In this document: one piece after another, positions 57,100-64,000 of the stretch
Layout: each line of letters opens with the position of its first letter
Position numbering within the stretch: the first letter of the stretch is position 1
Source: Nepenthes gracilis
Lineage: Eukaryota; Streptophyta; Magnoliopsida; Caryophyllales; Nepenthaceae
Assembly (NCBI GenBank): GCA_033239525.1
Contig: BSYO01000008.1
Coordinates: forward strand, 11,094,150-11,158,149
Length of the DNA stretch: 64,000 nucleotides
Direction of reading: 5' to 3'
Notes under the pieces: model-generated
What the model saw: only the letters and a program-made list of their open reading frames with translations
Databases searched by the model: none
What the model was told of the DNA's origin: nothing
Made by a program: the position numbers and the translations under genes

Positions 57100-59560
57100 T
57101 GTAACGTATCAGATTTCAAAAATTATGATTATAGGTAATTAAATTAATATAATCAATATTAGACTTAATTCATGTGATAAAATTAGATTTGGAAGCGGTG
57201 GGAGATCCTGGCTTGGGGCACCTAGCGGGCGCCCAAAGCAGCAGCGCAACACCTATCGGGCGTTTGAGCGCCCGGGGCAGGCAATGATTTACGAGTGGCC
57301 GGTGCCCAGTGGACACTGATTTACTAGAGTCTGCGCCCGCTGGGCGTAGACCAACATTATAAAAGTCTAACAACGCTTTTTCTCGTGTCATTCACACGGG
57401 GAAAGAGAGAGAGGAGAGACAAAATGCAAAGGAGAAGAGAGAGAGGATGAATCGAAGCTCTCGGGATGAAATCCGGCTTGGAGCTAGTTGGAAAAGTAAT
57501 AGATCGAGTCAAGACAAGTACACACATACTATCCTCTTTCGTTTCTTTACACTTTTATTTCGTTTTCGTCTAGTATTCTCATTTCGATACCCAATTAAAT
57601 TTATATTTTATATTACCCATAACTTGAGCATGTATATATATGAATTTCAAGTCTAATTTCTTAGTTTTGGTCAGTTTTTCGAACGTAGAACACTAACCCT
57701 CACCCGGATGTTCTTACCCATTTATTTTTGAGTTTTTGAATAAATTGACCTTAGAATATGATTACCCATGCCTTGAATATGTTAATTTAACAATTGGGTA
57801 TCTGATTTGATAGTTTTATGTAAAATTACGTTCACCGGTATCCTAACCCACGCCCCCTTTGATTTTACCCAAATTTATTATAAATTTATGTATGATTTAG
57901 CTTTAAAAATTTGTAATCCTAGTTTCATGAATGCGGATACTCCGTAAATTTTGGATTTATACACATATATTTTATATATGTTAATTTTATACATTCCGGA
58001 ATATTATCGGACGTGAATAGTGATATTTGACCGCATGTACGTTAAATATATTATCTTGTATATACTTTAAAAATTGTGTTGCATGTGATCATAAAGGTAT
58101 TTGTTATCTGAAAGTTTTAAAGTTACGTTTGCCCTGATACGGTAAAGATTTTCTAATTGTTTCAAAATATTATGTTAAATTATGCATATATTTAAAGTTA
58201 CGTGAAAACTTAAACCCATAAAAAATAATTATCTGTATCTGTATATAAAAATTATGCAAGCTATGCAAGGTATAAGAAGGGAATACCATAATTTGATATG
58301 TTTATGATTTGTTCTCCTAAAGTGAGAACTTTATAAAAGAAATTTGGTAGACTTTTTCTTAAAGAATAAGAAATCATAAAACTTAGATCATGGATTTATA
58401 TTTTAGAGGATGGTATCCTCTGACATGCCACTGATATTATGGTGAAAATTTAATGATTATCTTAACTATGTATTGTAGCGAGTGATATTCCTTTACATAC
58501 CTTAGAATATTACTATGGCAAATCGAGAAATAGCTCTTGAACCACGGAAGAAGCTCTTGTGGTATATCTATTATCTGTTTCTTGCCCCAAGTATCGAAAA
58601 TCGTCTATCATGGGATGTTAAAGTTACGTGGGTAGCATATCTGTTATCTGTTTTTGGTCCCAGGTCCCAGGTATCGGGTACCATCTATCATGAAATGTTA
58701 AAGTTGTATGGGTAGTATATCTGTTGTCTTTTTTCTGACCCTAGGTATTGGGTATTGTCCACTACGGGACATTAAAGTTGAGATTCGTGGTTAGCGTCTT
58801 AGAATATGCGAAGACATACACATTACTTTTCTCGATTTGTTTACACCGTTAGCTGGTAAGGCCTGCCAGCCATAGTTCGTAAAGTAAAAAAGTTATACAT
58901 ATTTTGGAACCTAGAGAAAGACAAGCAAATCAGGGTAAATAAATATATTCTGAAAAGTACATTTAATCATGATCTGTGTTTACACATCCTCATCATACTC
59001 ATATATTCCACTTCTACTTTATTTTACATATATTATTTATTATCTTTGATTATATTATACTTACTAAATATTTGGCTCACCGTTACTGTTTTCCTTACCT
59101 CCAAATGAATACAGGTTTATACCCGATAGGGTAGGGTAGAGAATTAGAAGTCGGCTAGGTATGAAGATCTTGAAGGATAGCTTGAGGATTTAGTTCTGTG
59201 GTCTTTAGACCATTATGTAGTACCTTTATATATTTTATGGAGGATTTATATATTGATTAGTTGTATGTCTGATGATGTACATGTAACATAGCTCCCACTG
59301 TATTTGATGGTTATAAATACTTTCACAGGTTTTTATGGTTTATATAGGCACCTAATGGCATTGTTTAAGTCAACGTCATACCAAGAGTTATGACGTTGGT
59401 GCCATCCATGGTTGGTGGCTTATGAATCCTGTATTTTGTGTATTGTGGTTATGTGGTTGTTATATAAGAATTTTAATAGGTTTTGTACTTGTTTGACTGT
59501 TGTTTTTTTGCCGAAATTCTATCAAATCTTAACTAGAAAAAAAAAATGTGGTTCATCACA
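57100..59560 (+). repeat. 5' LTR of E2 (2461 bp)
   Basis: TGTAACGTATC to CATCACA. The first 900 bases align with 63083-64000. A GC-rich GGGCGCC-type promoter part precedes the TATA box. Confidence 0.88.
57358..57365 (+). promoter_or_regulatory. TATA box of E2 5' LTR
   Basis: TATAAAAG, followed by a GAGAGA-rich leader. The same box is at 63316-63323 in the 3' LTR. Confidence 0.7.
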
Positions 59561-59562
59561 AT

Positions 59563-59573
59563 TGGTATCAGAG
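59563..59573 (+). other. Primer-binding site of E2
   Basis: TGGTATCAGAG, complementary to initiator Met tRNA, two bases after the LTR end as in E1. Confidence 0.92.
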
Positions 59574-60003
59574 AATGAGATATCTTAAATTTGATCTGAA
59601 TCTTATGCGAAAGTTTAGGTTAGAGAAAGATAGATTGGATAAATAGATGAAGGCGTTGGACAATTAAGATAGATCGGATGGTTTTAGTTATCCTACTTTG
59701 AATGACTTAGATTAGAATTAAGTCAGAATCAGTAGTTAAGCTCGATCATCTAGTTACGGTGTTCTAGTTAGTATCTTATTCAGGTTAAGTTAATTCAATT
59801 GGGCTAGGATTAAGATTAGAACCTGTTAGTTATGTTTGACCGCCTAATATATAGTGTTCGGGAGAAAGAGAAGTAGAAGGAGTATACATTAAGGATTTTT
59901 TGGTCCAAGAATTATGAATGGAGATGCATGAATAGCATAGCAAGTGAGATGGATAAGGTGCAATTGATCACTTGATATCAGGACAACTTGGAGTTGATTT
60001 TTA

Positions 60004-60453
60004 GTGTTAGTGAACCTGAGGATGTCAATTTATAATCGATTTAGTAATGATCAAGTGCTTGAATTTTTGGGTGGCACAGATCTTGCAAAAGCTGAGATGT
60101 GGACCATGAGAATTAAAATGGTATTTGCGGTGATTCAATATCCGGGAGGAGATGAGGTAGTGTCTACCTCATATAAGTTAGAAGGCAAAATCAACCTCGG
60201 ATGGTTGATGAGAAAAGAGCTATGGGTCAGGAGGATAAAAAGATTGTGGAATATGTTCCCGGATATATTTATAGCTAAATATTCTTCCCAACGAGTTTTG
60301 GGAGCATGTTTCAGATGGTGGACAGTTCGGTCACATGATCGAGGAATATCTTTATCCCTTGGGTCGGACAGAGAAGAAATCCAATGCCTTGGATTGGGTT
60401 TTGCAATGATGGCCCGAGGTGTAGTGGTGCCGTCCACCATGATGGATGGTTAG
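60004..60453 (+). pseudogene. Gypsy gag remnant in E2
   Basis: An open reading of 149 codons with FLGGTDLAKAEMWTMRI, then FAVIQYPGGDEV, YKLEGKINLGWLM, and FPDIFIAKYSSQRV. This is the first part of the retrotransposon gag domain of plant chromoviruses (F-GGTDP-KAE-W, YLLEGEA-WW, F---F---Y-P). The last third reads into non-gag sequence, and no zinc knuckle is present. The upstream methionine at 60004 need not be the original start. Confidence 0.75.
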
Positions 60454-63060
60454 GTTTCCGGATTTTGATGTTTTAGTACATGTGTTATTCTCGGATTCTA
60501 AATTTGTATTTCCATTGTATTTCCAAGTTATGTGTAATTTGAAGATCTAGGCTTTGCACTTGTTGTATCGAGGTCTATGACATTTCTTTGGGTTCATAAG
60601 TATGATTGGTTGGGCTGAATTAATTTGTTTTGTAGTATCGATTCTTGGTATAATGTTAGTAATAATTTGGTTGGTGAGTCACCGTATCGGTATGGATTGT
60701 GTTGGTAAGGATATTATACTTTTCAATCGGATCATAAAATTTTGAGTATGAATCAGAGTTGGTCAAGGTATCAAAAAATTATTATCGTTTTGCCTACATG
60801 TCATATTATGGGGATCTATGTCAAGTTTATCTAGTAAATGAGACCACGCCTAGAAGTCATCTCATGGTCACTAAGAAATTTTGACTGTGTAAACAATTGA
60901 GGGTATTTCTTAGAGAAAAAGATTAGGCTGGTTTATCTTTAATCAGTAATTCGAAATTATGTTGGAGACGGCACCGATATTCTTAAGGATTTTGTATAGA
61001 ATCAAAGAAGCATTGGTTACGTGTCGCTTTGTATGCTTTAGGACATCTAAGGTTGGTAAGCAATATGAACTGACAAAGTTACTTGTGGATGACTAGAGAT
61101 TTAGGTTGTTCAGAAGATGAATGGCTTGATTAGCGGGCATTGTGAATTAATTTTTGATTTAGTTGATCTATTACAAAGATTCGATGACTTTAAGATCGAC
61201 CTATATCCATAGTATTGTTAATTATGGATGATTGAGAGATGTGCCTGGGGTGGCATTGAAGATAAGATGTGGCCGTTATAAATTCCGGTAACACCATTGG
61301 GTTTTTAGGTTCATTGATATATCTGTGAATTTTTATGGATTGGATCTTTCAGCCATATTTAGGTCAGTTTTGCGATGGCCTCATCAATGAATTCATAGAA
61401 TTATAGAAAATGTATGAACTCTATTGGAGGACTGTATCATTGATTAGGAAGACTGTTAGTCATGTGCACAATCGAGAAAAGAATGTGAGGTTGGTAGGAG
61501 GAAATATTATGTTGGGCATGTGGCTTCTTCAGTAGCATGATTTTAGATCCATAGGACTTTGAGGCGGTGGCTAATTGAGAAGACTGATTAATGTCATGGA
61601 AATGTACGGTCTTCTTGGGTTTAACCGAATCCTGTGAGATGTCCGTTAAGTATTCTTTATGAGTCGCAGCGTCCATGGGGCATTGGATTGACGGCAATCG
61701 GTATCCATCAGAATGAGATATGTGAAGATAGTTTTCAAAGGACGAAGGATAATCGTCGACCGTGTCAATTCGGTTGATCCCTGATGGATCATGTGGATTA
61801 TAATTAAATATGATGCTTTTGAGGAAGATTTTAAGATTATACTTTTCCTACATCGTGTGTGGGTGGCTACCCTCGAATTAAGTGGGGGAGAAGCCCATGT
61901 TCGGAATTACTCCACCTGTGGTTTGGAGTTAGCAATTGATATCTCTACTTTGAGAACTTATAGGTGTTGCTCTTGGAGACAATCATTGTCTAACTGATTC
62001 TAAAGGTTTGAATAGTTGTATCACAAAGAATAGATGATTATACGACAATGTAAGTGGATAAATCTGTTTAAGAATTGTGAAGACAAATCTCAGTGACTTT
62101 TAAGGAAAGTGAATATTAGTGTCGATAATTTAATATTAGGAGTTTTTAGATTTGAGATATTTTTTATACTTCATAGGAGATGTATTCCAAGTATTGAGGC
62201 TTCGGAATTATAAGATGAAAAGTCCACGTAGCTTTTGCTTCGAGGTTGTTAGAATGGCATGGATTTGGGTGTTTGGATAATTATGATTAGTTATCGCGGA
62301 CTGCCCATTTATTGCAAATTTGGGGTGATACAATCAGATCAAATAAGTTAGCTCATTAATATACCAATGAGATAATAAGTTTGTAGAATAATTAGGTTTC
62401 AAGGCTCTGGCAATGATTTGCGATTGTGCTGAATTTTTAGGTGATTGTCTCAATTGTGTTTTCTAAGTTAATCATGATTTGAGGATTAATAATCTTGCCT
62501 TAATTGTATTGATATCTTTAGGATTTTTCTTAGGCCTATAGCTATTACGTAACCTAGGTGTCTAACATGGATCAATGAATTCGGGTTACAAAAGGATTTT
62601 ATTTTAGTGCACTAGCACATGGTCAATCGAAATTGCATAGTGGAGCGGATGATTTGTGTGTTTTAAGGTTTAATTTGAAATTTGAAGTGATCGATCATTT
62701 TAAAGCTTGGGATGAGCTGAAGTAGGAGTTCATTCATCCAATTGAGATCCTGAATTAAATTGAAAAAATAGTCAATAAATTTGAGTTACATCCAATTGGT
62801 AGATTACCATGAAGTCTCCCTTGCATTGATGGTTGAGGAAAATATGTGATCAAATTAAGCTTTTTTGGGAAATTAGAAATTTATCTTGTGATATGTTCCA
62901 ATCTAGATTTAAATAGAAAACATTAGATATTGAAAATTAGGATGGTTCTTTAAGTTAAGTTTTATAGAAAAGATCTTTTTCTCAAGGATATGAAGTAGGA
63001 ATCTAAAAGGATATTTTTTCGTTTATTGAATTTTAAGGTTCGTTAAATCTCAAGAACAAA
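60454..63060 (+). other. Rest of E2 internal region, non-coding
   Basis: No protein motif seen. Blocks homologous to E1 occur around 60590-60790 and 61880-61990, and the last bases repeat the E1 end (CGTTAAATCTCAAGAACAAA against CGTTAAATTTCGAGGACGAA). The short frame at 61791-61997 overlaps one of these shared blocks and has no known domain. Confidence 0.6.
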
Positions 63061-63067
63061 ATTTTTA

Positions 63068-63082
63068 TAAGTGGGGGAGAGT
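63068..63082 (+). other. Polypurine tract of E2
   Basis: TAAGTGGGGGAGAGT immediately before the 3' LTR, the same as in E1. Confidence 0.85.
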
Positions 63083-64000
63083 TGTGACGTATTGGTTTTC
63101 GAATATTATAATTATAGATAATTAAGTTAATATAATTAAAATTAAGTTTAATCCATGTGAAAAAATTAGGTTCAGAAGTTGTGGGAGGTCCCAGCTTGGG
63201 GGACTGCCGGGCACCTCGGGCAGCACCGCGGGCACTCGAGTGTCCGGGGCAAGCGCTGATTTACGAGATGTCGCACTCGCTCGACGTCGACTGGCGCTCA
63301 AGTGCCAGGCCACGTTATAAAAGCCCAACGACTCTTTTTCCACATCATTCACATGGGGAAAGGGAGAGAGAGAGGAGAGAGGAAATGCGAAAGAGAAGAG
63401 AAAGAGGAGGAATCGAAGCTCTTGGGACGAAATTCGACTTGGTGTTAGTTACAGAAGTGATAAATCGGGTTGAGATAAGTGCATCCCTACCATCCTATTT
63501 TGTTTCCTTCTAGTATCTTCGTTTCGATACTCGATTAAATTTATATTTTGTATTATCCATGATTTGAGTATGCACATATGTGAATTTTGTATCCAATTTT
63601 TTAGTTTTGGTCTGCTTTTCGCACGTAAAATTTTAAACCATGCTCAGATGCTTTTACCCATTTATTTTGGAAATTTTGAATTAATTAGCCTTAGAATATG
63701 ATTACCCATGTGTTGAATTTGTTAATTAAACAATTGAATATCCGATTTGGTAGTTTTATATAAAATTACGTTTGTCGAAATCCTAACCCATGCGCCCTTT
63801 GATTTTACCCAAATTTATTGTAAATTTATACATGATTTACCTTTAGAAATTCGTAACCCTAATTTTATGAATGCAGGTATTCTGTAAATTTGAGATTTAT
63901 GCACATATATTTTATATATATTAATTTTATATATTCTGAAATATTATCGAATATGAATAGTGATATTTGACCGCGTGTACGTTTAATATATTATATTGTA
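63083..64000 (+). repeat. 3' LTR of E2, first 918 bp
   Basis: TGTGACGTATTGG; aligned with 57100-58030. Substitutions are numerous, in part C/T and G/A changes, so this insertion is old. Confidence 0.88.

Larger units (their letters stand above)
57100..64000 (+). mobile_element. E2: second non-autonomous Ty3/gypsy element of the E1 type, cut by window edge
   Basis: 5' LTR 57100-59560, Met-tRNA primer site at 59563, internal region 59561-63082 (3522 bp), then a 3' LTR from 63083 that runs off the window. Internal length and several blocks match E1. It differs in keeping a gag remnant. No protease, RT or integrase motif was found. Confidence 0.88.

Noticed and set aside
57170..57391. Open frame in the GC-rich start of the E2 LTR, and its counterpart at 63122-63352
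   Set aside because: Both are LTR promoter sequence; the frames are not the same protein in the two LTRs.

Overview
The window is repeat-rich nuclear DNA from a flowering plant. This rests on plant-specific transposable-element families (Tat-type and chromodomain Ty3/gypsy retrotransposons, a CACTA transposon with TNP2 and Transposase_24 genes, a plant LINE with a DUF4283-type ORF1) and on one plant regulatory gene, an LLM-domain B-class GATA factor. The species cannot be named from the sequence. Only the GATA gene looks like an intact host gene; almost every other long reading frame is a decayed transposon gene or an artefact of tandem repeats.

Layout, left to right. Positions 1-6919 hold a non-autonomous gypsy element (E1, +) whose 5' LTR is cut by the window edge. 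It abuts a truncated minus-strand LTR of the same kind (6920-7729), which it probably split. At 7730-8962 (-) is a broken 'gypsy-type transposon' ORF like the antisense ORF of Tat elements. LTR debris at 9060-10964 hosts an ORF1-only LINE (10979-13480, +) with a 14-bp target-site duplication, a poly(A) tail and a small minisatellite where ORF2 should be. The GATA gene lies at 14621-15296 (-), with its leader and promoter up to about 15960. LINE fragments (16.4-16.65 kb) follow. A Tat-clade element then runs on the minus strand, with gag remnant, protease, RT, RNase H, second RNase H and integrase between 24950 and 20690. On the opposite strand it carries an antisense ORF with its own TATA box (18056-20022).

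The centre is a CACTA transposon (25025-44233, TSD TCT) with minus-strand TNP2 (33919 to about 30530) and TNPA/Transposase_24-like (about 29060 to 27330) pseudogenes. An 8.3-kb non-autonomous LTR element (33922-42198, TSD CATCC) sits inside it, precisely in the TNP2 start codon. This LARD is a mosaic of at least five different GC-rich tandem arrays, two within each LTR and three in the internal region, and has no recognisable protein gene.

To the right lies a chromovirus derivative (45306-49649, -, TSD GAGGG) in which protease is fused to integrase after loss of RT and RNase H. AT-rich DNA follows, with a diverged 1.7-kb direct duplication that contains a 21-nt poly(A)-only LINE insertion with a 17-bp TSD. 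Next are a probable solo LTR (54126-57008, -) and a second element of the E1 type (E2, 57100 to beyond 64000). E1 and E2 share homologous, largely non-coding internal regions and an internal copy of their polypurine tract, so they appear to be one non-autonomous family rather than two random wrecks.

The most unusual items are the array-built LARD, the ORF1-only LINE and its 21-nt relative, the in-frame PR-IN fusion, and the conserved internal polypurine tract of the E1/E2 family. Domain calls come from reading motifs by eye; no database search was run.
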